Assembly (NCBI GenBank): GCA_021018995.1
Contig: CM037586.1
Location: forward strand, 146,672,060-146,736,059
DNA: 64,000 nt
DNA from: Chloranthus sessilifolius
Taxonomy: Eukaryota > Streptophyta > Magnoliopsida > Chloranthales > Chloranthaceae
Direction of reading: 5' to 3'
Shown here: piece after piece, positions 51,869-62,046 of the stretch
How the letters are laid out: each line of letters begins with the position of its first letter
How positions within the stretch are numbered: position 1 is the first letter of the stretch
Notes under the pieces: model-generated
What the model was told of the DNA's origin: nothing
What the model saw: only the letters and a program-made list of their open reading frames with translations
The model's database searches: none
Translations under genes and position numbers: made by a program

Positions 51869-54364
51869 TGTAATAGCCCGAAAAAGCACGCTAAACTATG
51901 ACCTTGGGATCCATGCCCGATCGGTCATAGGTTTGACCAAATAGAAGTTCAATAGTTAGCATAGAGTGTAATGAGCGGACGTGATGTGATGGTTTGCGTG
52001 GCTATGTGGGGTGTGTTGTAAATCTGAAGTCACATACACCTATCGAGGTGCATGTGCTCAACACACAAGCTGGGGGAAAGATAAAAGGGTTTAATAACCC
52101 TAAAATCTTGGAAAATTGGTTGTTGAAGGAGTAAAGAAGAGAGAGAGAGGAGTAAAGAGGGTGATAAAGCAAGGAGTCATTGTGGGTGATTGGAAGGGTG
52201 ATCGCAAGGAATCCGTTCAAGCAAAGCTGGAACCCTAGCCTTCCAACCACTTGATTTGAAATCAATTTGAGATTGATTCAAGGTAAACTTTTGTGAATGA
52301 AATGCATAGATTGTAGAGGTTAGATTGTAGTTGAAAATGGTGTAAATCATAGGTAAATGGTTTAGAAAAGTAGAGGAAAAAGTATGGAAAAAGATTGAGA
52401 AGAAACGACAAAAGAAGTGAATCGACAATTCGATTAATCAAATTGGGTTGATTAATGTCGAAATTGGCGAGAAGTTGAAAAGTCGGTGGACGATTTGATT
52501 AATCGAATTGGAGTTCGATTAATCGACTTTGGATTCGATTAATCGATTTAGGTATCGATTAATCATCGAACCTCAGTGGACCTCGAAATTTGGAGGAAAT
52601 GACTTGGGGAAAATCGACTAATCGAAATGGGATTTCGATTAATAGATTTCAATTTTTGATTAATCGATTTGGGATCGATTAATCGATTTTAGGAACTCTC
52701 GATTACCGAATTGAGAATCGACTTTTTGAATAGAATTTCGATTAATCGAATTAGGATTCGATTAATCGAATGAGAATCTCGATTAATCGATTTGAGAATC
52801 GATTAATCGATATTGACTTTTAATTAATCGATTTTGGAAATCGATTAATCGAATCAGATTCGATTAATCGATTTTGGAGTTCGATTAATCGACTGAGATA
52901 AATAATGTTAACTTTTGAGTTTGACTTTAAGATTCTTGGAGAGTCTTGGACCTTCTTTATTGCATCCTTTGTGATGTGTTTCACCTGTTATGTGGTACCA
53001 TAGGTGGTACGTGTGAGCTAGTGCACAAGGAGCCACGTGGGACCTTGATGCATTGATCAAATGAAGACTTGAGGTAGGAAACACCTTGAACATGTACTTT
53101 ATTTCACAAGAGCATGTATGTAGTGATATAGAATTCTAATTCAAATATTTATTTCTTAAGAATTGTGAAAAGTGTGTGTGAGTAACACCCATAAGAGCAA
53201 GTATAATGAGCCATCCCCAGGGGATGAAGAAGTAAAGAGATAAGAGCATCAGGTGTGATGCAAGTGAATGAATACATCCCAGGGATGTATCCAAGATTGA
53301 ATCCTGTTTGATAGGGCCTAACTGATATAAGATAGCACACTTACACGGTGAATAACTATATGTAAGGCACCGATATTTTTGTTATTTGAGGTTTGATAGG
53401 GTACCCCACCGACGTGGCGGGATATCCACGACTGACACGGCAGGATATCCGTGACCGATACGACGGCGAAACCGTAAGCCAGTGCGGAGGCTTATCTGTA
53501 CATAGTAAGCACACCCCAGGGGTGTTGATTTGAGACAAGTGAAACCCCGCCACCAATCCCCAGGGGAAAGGGGCTTGGGTACTATATTGTATTCCCAGGG
53601 AATACGTTAAAAGTGTCTATATAGATGACGATGAAGGGTATCTCATCGGGGCTCGATGCTATATTGCTCGGGGATTACTTAAGTTGAAAGTTTAAGCTTT
53701 AGGCCTTTTCATCATCATTCATGAGTAAACAAAAGACACGAGTAAACTACCAGTAAGAATGTAATACTTTTAACTCTTTTCATCAATAACTGCATAGACA
53801 CATCATGCATGTCATATCATGGAATATATGTGAGTAGTAATTTATATGTTCAACTGTGTTTGTTCTCTATTGAGCTAGGATGTAGCTCACCCTATAGACT
53901 ATACGTCGCAGGTCCACAACTAGCAGTTGCCGAGGTTTCAGGAGACGCTGACCCCGGTGAGTCGGACCTTGCGGCCGGCGAAGAGTTGGAGCTACCTCCT
54001 GAGGACTTCTTCTAGAGGACTCCGTTGTGCCACTTTGAGGGCTTTTTGAGAGAGATTTGTACGGCTTGGTATGTCAAGCCTTGTTTTGTTTAACCCTGTA
54101 TATATTGAGTTGGAATTATTATTTTGGGACGAACCATCCGTGATGATTGCTATCGTCGATGGTTCGGATCGGTTCTCCATTCATGCAGAGGCATGAGGGT
54201 AGAACTATCTTTTGGAGAACTGCTTTAATATAGATTTAAATTCTGCAATTTCATTTATTATTCTATTTGATGCTTGATATACCAATGTTCCGTGCATAGC
54301 TAAGGGGCACGGTCAAGATGATCGTCTTTGATGGCACGGTTTGGGTGCCAAAATCCGGTCATCA
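51869..54364 (+). repeat. 5' LTR of chromovirus-type element
   Basis: From TGTAATAGCCCG to GGTCATCA, four bases before the primer site. It includes a TCGATTAATCGA-rich block (52425-52890) and a TATA-like CTATATAGATG near 53617. Open frames in it, such as 53809-54015, are shadows. Confidence 0.85.
52425..52890. repeat. TCGATTAATCGA palindrome block 1 (5' LTR)
   Basis: About 20 full or near-full copies of the self-complementary 12-mer TCGATTAATCGA, often extended as ATTCGATTAATCGAATT, spaced irregularly at 10-30 bp. It contains homeodomain-type ATTAAT cores. The same block recurs in the other LTR and, as a third block, in front of the accessory ORF. Confidence 0.9.
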
Positions 54365-54368
54365 CGCT

Positions 54369-54380
54369 TGGTATCAAAGC
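54369..54380 (+). promoter_or_regulatory. Primer binding site, initiator tRNA-Met type
   Basis: TGGTATCAAAGC, one base different from the standard TGGTATCAGAGC, four bases after the LTR end. Confidence 0.8.
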
Positions 54381-54462
54381 GATTTCTTTAGCAATTCGGC
54401 AATTATTCTTTGGAGTCGAACATAGGGGCTTCGCTAACTAAACTTTAGTTTCAAATGCGCAA

Positions 54463-55473
54463 ATGTCATCTAGAGGAAGAGGCCGACCAAGGGGAGGCCA
54501 ACAGAGGAGTCTACGTAGTGGAGATGATTACATCTCTCCTACAAATAGAGTGCCTTTAGGAGGTACTGAGGCCCCAGGGGGCAGTAGTAGTAGACAGCAT
54601 AATGAAGAGGATCGAGATCGGCAGGATCAAGATCTAAGAGAACAAGAGAGAGTGAGAGAAAGACAAGAAGACAGAGAAGAGCGATAAAGGATGATGCACA
54701 CTATGGAGACTATGGCAGCTGCCATGGCACAACAAGCCGCATCCTTTGCGACTCACGCCATCAAGAGAATGACCACCTACACCACAGCAGGACTGCGTTG
54801 CCTGTGCCCTCCTCTTTTACAAAGTTTAGGAGGATGAGACCTCCTTCATTTTAAGGCGTGACACCATGGCCGAGAACTGGGCCGATGGAGATGGAGAAAG
54901 TCTTTAGCGTGCTAACGTGCACAAGATGAAAGTGTGAGATGGGCACTTATATGTTGGATGGGAGGCTGGGCCTTGGTGGAAGTCCGTGATACTTGACTCG
55001 GGCTCAGAGACCCCAGAGTTGCCTTGGACTTCTGGGAGGAGTTTGTTGAGGAGTTCAACAAACAATACTTTCGGAAGTGGTGAGGAACCGACTTGAGATA
55101 CAATTTTCTGATTAGTGCAAGGAGAATGAGTGAGAGAATATGGGGTGGAGTTTCTACGACTTGCGTTTTGCTCGGGACACGCTCTCAAGTGATGAAGTCC
55201 AAGAGGTTTCAGCAAGGTTTGAAGCCTGAAGTTAGGGGAGGCGTAGCTCCATTTCAGCTGAGGACCTATGAAGAGGTCATGAGTATAGCACTAGTGGTTG
55301 AAGAGGAGAATACAAATAGATATCGACAGAGAGAGCAGCAGAGAGGAGGAAATGAACAAGGAAGAACGGGGGCCTACGAACCGGTGAACAAAAAGCCGAG
55401 GTTCGTAGCCCAAAATCAGAGATCACAGTTCCAAGGGGGTTTCGGAAGACCGGCGCAACAACAACACCAATAG
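54463..55473 (+). CDS. Chromovirus gag region (fossil)
   Basis: It opens with MSSRGRGRPRGGQQRSLRSG, a basic start usual in this group, then an Arg/Glu/Gln-rich segment. A later part has FQQGLKPEVRGGVAPFQLRT, EEVMSIALVVEEE and a basic tail (KKPRFVAQNQRSQF). Broken. Confidence 0.7.
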
Positions 55474-55979
55474 AGGTTTCCATTACTTGCGTCGGGGAGA
55501 CCTTTTCGCTATGAAAACCTGCCATGTCTCGGCGCCTTGTCACCTGAGGGTTCTCTTTGTTTCTTCGCACCTCGGGGAGACTTGCAAAGTGTGGCAACCC
55601 TCATAGGACGATGGATTGTAGATTGGGAACTAGTTGTTCCGATGTGGCAAGGTGGGCCACTTGATCAGGGGATAAAAGAAAGAAAAGCGGTTTGATTACG
55701 GCGCCAAGACCCATTCAAGCAAGGAAGCCGATCGTTGGGGAGAGCCTATCGATCCGCCGAGAAGCGAGGAACGTGCATGACGTCATCCAAGGTGAGACTC
55801 GTTAAAATTAAAGAAAATTTTCATTTCATTGAAATTTTAGATAGAGAAGGAGCATGCATTAGAAATTGTATAGATTTTTTTTTTATATACAAAAGCTGTA
55901 TGTGAATTAAGAGTGTAAATTGATGTGTAAATTATTGTATGTATGTATGTATGCTATAGGTACTTTAAATATATATGAA

Positions 55980-56340
55980 AAGGATGCTTGGATATGACGC
56001 CGAAAGTGTTGATAGACCTGTGGTCTACCCACTCATTCGCCACTCCACGTTCGCCAAGAAGATGAAGATTGTTCGGAGGACGTTGGATTTCGTCCTATCT
56101 GTGTCTATTCCCGGAGAGTTAGTAGACACGAACTAGCTCAAATCCATCATTGTAGCGATTCGAGACTTAGAGGTGCATGAATTGGAAGCAAAGTTGATAC
56201 TTATTAGACATCTGGGGTTTGATGTGATCCTTGGCGCATTGCAGCAAACTCTGACAGTAAAGAACAAGGTGGTCATTTCGGACCCAACACAAGAAGATCA
56301 TTTCGGTTTCAAGGAGTGAGGTCATATCTGCCAACTTGAT
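55980..56340 (+). CDS. Chromovirus protease region (fossil)
   Basis: Poorly preserved. Fragments compatible with the gypsy protease are seen (an LIDLWSTHSF-like start corresponding to the usual L-D-S-G-x-T-H-S-F), located between gag and reverse transcriptase as expected. Broken. Confidence 0.5.
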
Positions 56341-56360
56341 CTCGATGAAGGGCCGAAAAG

Positions 56361-57577
56361 ATGATCAGAAAGGGTTGCAGTGGATACTTAGCTTTCTTAA
56401 AGGAGGACAAGGAAGAAAAGAACGTCATTTCTGAGATAGCAGTTGTGCGAGACTTCGCCGACGTGTTTCCAGAAGAATTGTCTGGATTACCTCCAGAAAG
56501 AGAAGTAGAATTCGCCATTGACTTAGCACCAGGAACGGAGCCTATTTCGAAGGCACCTTATAGAATGGCTCCCGCTGAGTTAAAGGAGTTGAAGGAACAA
56601 CTACAAGAACTTATGGACAAGGGGTTTGTTAGACCGAGCGTATCTCCATGGGGAGCACCGGTCTTGTTTGTCAAGAAGAAGGATGGGTCAATGCGGCTGT
56701 GCATTGACTATCGATAATTGACAAACTCACTGTGAAGAATCGCTACCCTTTGCCTAGAATTGACGATCTATTCGACCAACTGCAAGGAGCAAGGTATTTT
56801 TCCAAGATCGACCTGAGATCTGGGTATCATCGATTCTTGAGTCAAAGTGAGGACATTGAGGAAAACTGACTTTTGGTAGCGTATGGACACTATGAATTCC
56901 TTGTGATGCCGTTTGGATTGACGAATGCTCCGGCGTCGTTTATGGATCTGATGAACCGAGTGTTTAAACCACACTTGGACTCCTGCGTCGTAGTGTTTGT
57001 CGATGATATTTTGATATACTCCAAATCCAAGACGGAATACGAAGAACATTTGATGATTGCTCTACAGACGCTACGTGAACACCAATTGTACGCCAAACTC
57101 AGCAAGTGTGAGTTTTGGTTGGAAGAAGTTAGCTTTTTGGGACATGTCCTCTCAAAGCATGGTGTCACGGTAGATCCAGCAAAGATAGAAGCAGTAGTCA
57201 AATGGGAGCAACCAAAGACAGTGACCGATGTCCAAAGTTTTCTAGGTTTAGCAGGCTATTATCGACGTTTCGTTGAGGGGTTTTCAAAGATATCGGGACC
57301 TCTCACAAAGCTGACACGAAAAGATTCAAGGTTTGAGTGGAGTGAGGCATGCGAGAAGAGTTTTCAAGAACTCAAAACGAGACTCACTTCGGCTCCAGTG
57401 CTAGCGATTCCGTCAGGCAGTGGAGGATACGCCGTGTACAGCGACGCGTCATATAATGGCCTTGGTTGTGTACTCAACCAACACAAGAAGGTGATAGCTT
57501 ACGGATCAAGACAGCTAAAAGAACACGAGAAAAATTACCCGACTCATGACTTGGAACTAGGATCATTTTTTATTTGA
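56361..57577 (+). CDS. Chromovirus reverse transcriptase and RNase H (fossil)
   Basis: Motifs in order: [56 protein letters not shown], then [20 protein letters not shown], the catalytic [25 protein letters not shown] and [20 protein letters not shown]. RNase H follows with [14 protein letters not shown] and [20 protein letters not shown]. These are standard gypsy chromovirus signatures. Broken. Confidence 0.92.
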
Positions 57578-57595
57578 AAGATTTGGAGACATTAC

Positions 57596-59240
57596 TTGTA
57601 TGGTGAGACTTTTGAAATTTTCACCAATCATAAGAGCCTCCGATACCTGTTTACACAGAAAGAGCTCAACATGAGACAGCGCAGGTGGATGAAATTCCTC
57701 AAGGATTACGATTGCTCCATACAATACCATCCTGGCAAGGCGAATGTAGTAGCCGATGCATTGAGTCGGAAGGGTTCAGCTCAGCTAGTTTGTTTGATTT
57801 TGGGTATGCACCGATGGAAATTATTGGAAGACCTGGCATTCTACGATGCGAACATTGAGTCAAAAGCCACCGGATCCTTTTTGGCTAACATATCAGTAAA
57901 GCCAGTGATATTTGAGCATATCCATGATCTACAGATGAAAGATCCGGCATTAACAAAGATTCATCAAGACGTGAGTGAAGGCATTAGGTCGGACTTCTCA
58001 GTAAAAGAAGATGGTTCGTTGTTGTTTAAAGGCCGTCTCTGCATTCCGGACAATGCCGACCTAAGACGAACGATTCTTGATGAGGCCCATAAGTCAAATT
58101 ATGCTATCCACCCTGGTAGCACCAAAATGTACCAAGATTTGAAAAAGAACTACTGGTGGAGAGGACTGAAGCAAGACATGGCCGAATACGTATCACGGTG
58201 TTTGACTTGTCAGCAAGTGAAGGTTGATCATAGACATCCTGCTGGACTATTGCAACCTTTACCAATCCCAGAATGGAAGTGGGAATCAATCTCGATGGAC
58301 TTCATTGTTGGATTGCCCCGTACTGCTAAGAGACACAATGCCATTTGGGTCGTCGTAGACCGATTGACCAAATCAGCACACTTTTTGCCGTACAATACTA
58401 CGTATACGGCAGGAAGACTGGCAGACTTATACATGAAGGAGATTGTGAAATTACATGAGATTCCAAGCAGCATAGTTTCAGATCGTGACCCACTATATAC
58501 GTCCAAGTTTTGGAAGAAATTTCAAGAAGGAATGGGAACACGACTAGACTTTAGTTCAGCTTTTCATCCTCAAACTGATGGGCAGACAGAGCGAGTGAAC
58601 CAAGTAATAGAAGACATGCTCAGAGCATACATGCTTGATATGCAAGAATATTGGGATGAGTATCTACCGATGCTCAAATTCGCATACAACAACAGTTTCC
58701 AAACGAGTATTGGCATGGCACCGTATGAAGCTCTGTATGAACGACAATGTAAATCACCCCTCAATTGGGAGGAAACAGGTGAGAAATTTGTGTTAGGACC
58801 AAAACTACTTGAAGATAACACCACCGTTGTTCGAATTATCAGAGAAAGAAGACAGAGTGAGATGCAGTAAAAGTTACGCCGATATGAAGCGGACCAGTGT
58901 CGACTATAAAGTGGGCGAGCACGTGTTTGTGAAAGTATCACCTATGAAAGGTGTAATGAGATTTGGCAAGAGAGGGAAGTTAAGTCCATGTTATGTTGGA
59001 CCATTTGAAATTTTGGGACGCGTAGGTGAAGTTGCGTATCGCATTGGTTTACCACCGCTGTTTGATCGAGTACATAACGTTTTCCACATATCGATGCTCA
59101 GGAAGTACGTGAATGATCCGTCTCATGTATTAGGAAAGCAACCTATAGAGATGTGTGAGGACATGAGCATGATCGAGGAACCAGTGGAAATCTTGGATCG
59201 AAAGGAACAAGTACTGCGTACTAAAGTGATTCCCAAGTGA
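57596..59240 (+). CDS. Chromovirus integrase and chromodomain-like tail (fossil)
   Basis: The end of RNase H ([29 protein letters not shown]) is followed by the integrase zinc region ([27 protein letters not shown]). The catalytic core has [23 protein letters not shown] and [20 protein letters not shown]. The C-terminal part has [20 protein letters not shown] and [13 protein letters not shown]. The end reads [20 protein letters not shown], the start of a chromodomain of the Tekay type. Broken. Confidence 0.9.
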
Positions 59241-59339
59241 ATGTGTTTTTATGGATCTACGAACCACTTGATGTCATAAATTGTCAAAAAATAATCAAAG
59301 AACCAAAGAACTTAAAAAATCTGCAGAAATTGGGCAAAA

Positions 59340-60085
59340 CCAATTAATCGAATTTCAAATCGATTAATCGATTTGGAATTTCGATTAATCGATTTTGTTC
59401 GATTAGTCGACTGGCATGTGCCAGTGACTGGAAGTTGAAATGAGAGTTAGAACAGACATAGAACGCAATTTCGATTGATCGAGTTATAATTTCGATTAAT
59501 CGATTTGGAATCGATTAATCGATTTTGGGAATTCGATTAATCGAATTGGGAATTCGATTAATCGAACTACAAGTTCGATTAATCGAACAAACTGGGAATG
59601 TTAGAAGAATTGGGAGTAAATTAATGAAATTTTGATTAATCGAAGCAGTGTCGATTAATCGATTTTGGATTTCGATTAATCGAACTGGATCTCGATTAAT
59701 AGATTTACTAAAGGGACTTGGAAGAAATTGAAGTCAGATAGACGATTTTGATTAATCGAAGTGAATTTCGATTAATCAATTTTGAAATTTAAGGAATTCT
59801 GGAAATTTAGAAGTTACTGCACGATTTCGATTAATCTAAGTGAAATTCGATTAATCGATTTTGGAATTTCGATTAATCGAAATGGATTGTAATCGGTATC
59901 GCTCGCGATGAGCTCAAAAACTTAAATTTTTAAACAGATACGATTTCAATTAATCGAAATGTTTTCGATTAATCGAATTTAACTTTCGATTGATCGATTT
60001 GGGAAATTGATTAATCGATTTTGCGCGGCTTGACCTAGTTTTGAATCTCGATTAATCGATTCTGAATTTCGATTAATCGAGCCGA
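59340..60085. repeat. TCGATTAATCGA palindrome block 2 (internal)
   Basis: About 25-30 full or near-full copies of the same self-complementary 12-mer as in the LTRs, with variants such as TCGATTGATCGA. It lies between pol and the promoter of the accessory ORF. Confidence 0.9.
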
Positions 60086-60089
60086 GGCC

Positions 60090-60300
60090 TATATATATAA
60101 ATTTGGGGATTTCATTCCCCATTCGAAATCATTTTAGCTTGGGGTTGTTTGGGCGCTTCATCTTCTTCTTCTTCTCCGACCATCCGGTGCTCTAGGGTTG
60201 GGTTTTGCCGTTGATTCGCTTCCGCAATCGCATCCAAAACCACGATAAACCCTAAATTTGTGTTTTTCCCTTCAATTTTAGTTAGAAAAACCCTAGATTT
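60090..60300 (+). promoter_or_regulatory. Plant-like promoter and leader of the accessory ORF
   Basis: CTATATATATAAAT at 60090-60103 is a canonical plant TATA box. A pyrimidine patch CTTCATCTTCTTCTTCTTC lies near 60156-60175. A telo-box AAACCCTAA is at 60247-60255, and another AACCCTAGATTT follows near 60290. Telo-boxes in 5' leaders are typical of host genes active in dividing cells. The layout resembles a host gene promoter rather than retroelement sequence. Confidence 0.55.
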
Positions 60301-60317
60301 TTGTTATTTCACCAACC

Positions 60318-61547
60318 ATGCCGCCCAAAACTCGATTGTCTTCGAAGAAGGCAACCTCTAAGTTGCCGGTTCGGCGTAAGAACGCCGCGCCACCACCACC
60401 TACCACATCGCCGGTGAGGACTCCGTCACCGTCGACATCGGAGACTACCTCCGGTTCGACGAGCGCATCTATGCGCGAGTCTTCCCGCGAGTCCACGCCC
60501 ATGCCACCACCACCAACTAATGTGATACAACCAAATGAATGGTGGGCCGCAAAGACCTTCGAGGTCGAATACATTATCGACCCTACCCTATTCACAAATC
60601 CCGATTTACCGGGCGAGACCCAATGGGCTCGAAATTACCTCAACAATGCCGGTCTCGGCAACCTTCTCAAACCAATCCGGGGTTCTTACTACCCTAGATT
60701 GGTGAGATTATTCTATCAAGGGCTTGTGGACGGCCCGACCGACGACGTGATCAAGACCACTATTGAGGGTCGCGACTACACGATCACTCGTCGCCACATA
60801 CACGAGGTGCTCGAGTGCTACCTCGATTTCACCCCCGAGACTACCCTATTCCCACCCTTTGAGGAGGAACCTCGCTTTGAGGAGGTCATGACTCGCATGA
60901 CCAACGGCAAGAAGGGGTCGGGATCCTCCATAAAGAGGGTTGACCTTCCACACTATATGTGGATGCTTGACTCGGTCGTCAAGTGTAATTTGTACCCTAT
61001 GCGCCACGACACCGAGCGCGTGGAGAAAGTGCAGCAGGCACTTTACTCGGCCTTCTGTGGCCGGTGGTTTGACGCCACCATGCTCATCCTTGAGGGGATG
61101 AGGTATATAAAGGGCAAGCTGATGAAGGGCAACCTAAGGCCCAAGGAGAAGATGCCTTACGCTCGCCTTATATCGAGCATGTTGGAGTGCTACTCCAACG
61201 ATCCCTCCCACACCGTCTCTCCTCACGAGATGAGGGCTACGGACTGCGTGAAGACATTCTCTAGGTCTTCATGGGCCCGTAGCTATAACCTACTAAAGCG
61301 GACCCTCTGGCTCGGTCCGCTCCCAGAGCCTCGGCGGCCAGCAGTGCCACCACCCCACCACCACAGGACCCACCCATGGGTGGGGCACCCCTGTCCCAGA
61401 GCCATTCGTGGAGAGGGCTCCCTCTCATCTGCACCTCACCACGCCACCCCACTCGCGCGCGACACCCACCTCGTCCCTACCGTGGCCCCTGTCATCTGGG
61501 CCGACCATAGAGGTGTTGGCGTATGGAGGCCAACAATGAGCGGATGA
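60318..61547 (+). CDS. Accessory ORF, putative plant transposon protein-like
   Basis: A 409-codon frame with start context ACCAACCATGCC. Residues 1-70 are basic then Pro/Ser/Thr-rich (MPPKTRLSSKKATSKLPVRR), compatible with a nuclear signal. Residues 75-300 look like a folded domain: NEWWAAKTFEVEYIIDP, YPRLVRLFYQGLVDG, VIKTTIEGRDYTITRRHIHE, HYMWMLDSVVKCNLYPMRHD and MLILEGMRYIKGKLMKGNLR. The FY-x-G-L ... V-x-G-R-x-x-x-I pattern recalls the 'putative plant transposon protein' domain found in many plant retroelement ORFs; this is from memory. The C-terminal 60 residues are Pro/His/Arg-rich low complexity and may not be the native end. The ORF is clearly more GC-rich than pol, suggesting separate origin. 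Same strand as pol. Confidence 0.6.
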   Translation: MPPKTRLSSKKATSKLPVRRKNAAPPPPTTSPVRTPSPSTSETTSGSTSASMRESSRESTPMPPPPTNVIQPNEWWAAKTFEVEYIIDPTLFTNPDLPGETQWARNYLNNAGLGNLLKPIRGSYYPRLVRLFYQGLVDGPTDDVIKTTIEGRDYTITRRHIHEVLECYLDFTPETTLFPPFEEEPRFEEVMTRMTNGKKGSGSSIKRVDLPHYMWMLDSVVKCNLYPMRHDTERVEKVQQALYSAFCGRWFDATMLILEGMRYIKGKLMKGNLRPKEKMPYARLISSMLECYSNDPSHTVSPHEMRATDCVKTFSRSSWARSYNLLKRTLWLGPLPEPRRPAVPPPHHHRTHPWVGHPCPRAIRGEGSLSSAPHHATPLARDTHLVPTVAPVIWADHRGVGVWRPTMSG

Positions 61548-62033
61548 GCAGGAGGATGGACTTCCTCCTCTTTCACACCCTCGCCACATCTACCCGGCCA
61601 CGCTACCTCGCCCGGGAGGAGGTGGACTGCCGACCTGACCTTCCATAGAGGACCCGTCTTCCATCCCACCACCACTGACGGCTCCTTCCACATGCCTCGC
61701 TCACTTGGCAGGCCTTCCACCACGTCGCCACCACTTGCCATGACAGCTCAATGAGACCCAGCGACCCTGTATAGTCACCTCGGATGGGATGGGACTGCTA
61801 CTGAGTCTTGATATATTTGTCGTCATTGTATACACGATTATTTTGTCATTGTAAATTTCAAAGTTTAAATATAAATCAAACTTTTTGGTTTCATTTTGTT
61901 AATGTACTTCCATGCTTATATTGATAAATACCTAAATGCGTCTGAGTAAACGGGACCACCTCACCTGAGAGTGGGGGGGGGGGAGAGACCCCGACCGACG
62001 AACCTTGGGTTATTTTCGAGGACGAAAATTCCC
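61548..62033. other. GC-rich tail then AT-rich 3' region of chromovirus
   Basis: 61548-61760 continues the GC-rich Pro/Arg/His-type composition of the accessory ORF in other frames. After that comes ordinary AT-rich sequence and a run of about 12 G near 61973-61984. No further gene. Confidence 0.5.
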
Positions 62034-62046
62034 AAGGTGGGGAGGA
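62034..62046 (+). promoter_or_regulatory. Polypurine tract
   Basis: AAGGTGGGGAGGA directly before the right LTR. This is the classic plus-strand primer site; GGTGGGGAGGATGTAAT-type junctions are usual in plant chromoviruses. Confidence 0.85.

Noticed and set aside
53809-54015. 68-codon frame in the chromovirus LTR
   Set aside because: It lies wholly in the LTR and matches no protein family; LTRs of this group carry similar GC-rich non-coding sequence.
60293-60595. Gly/Val-rich minus-strand frame
   Set aside because: Antisense shadow of the GC-rich accessory ORF at 60318-61547.
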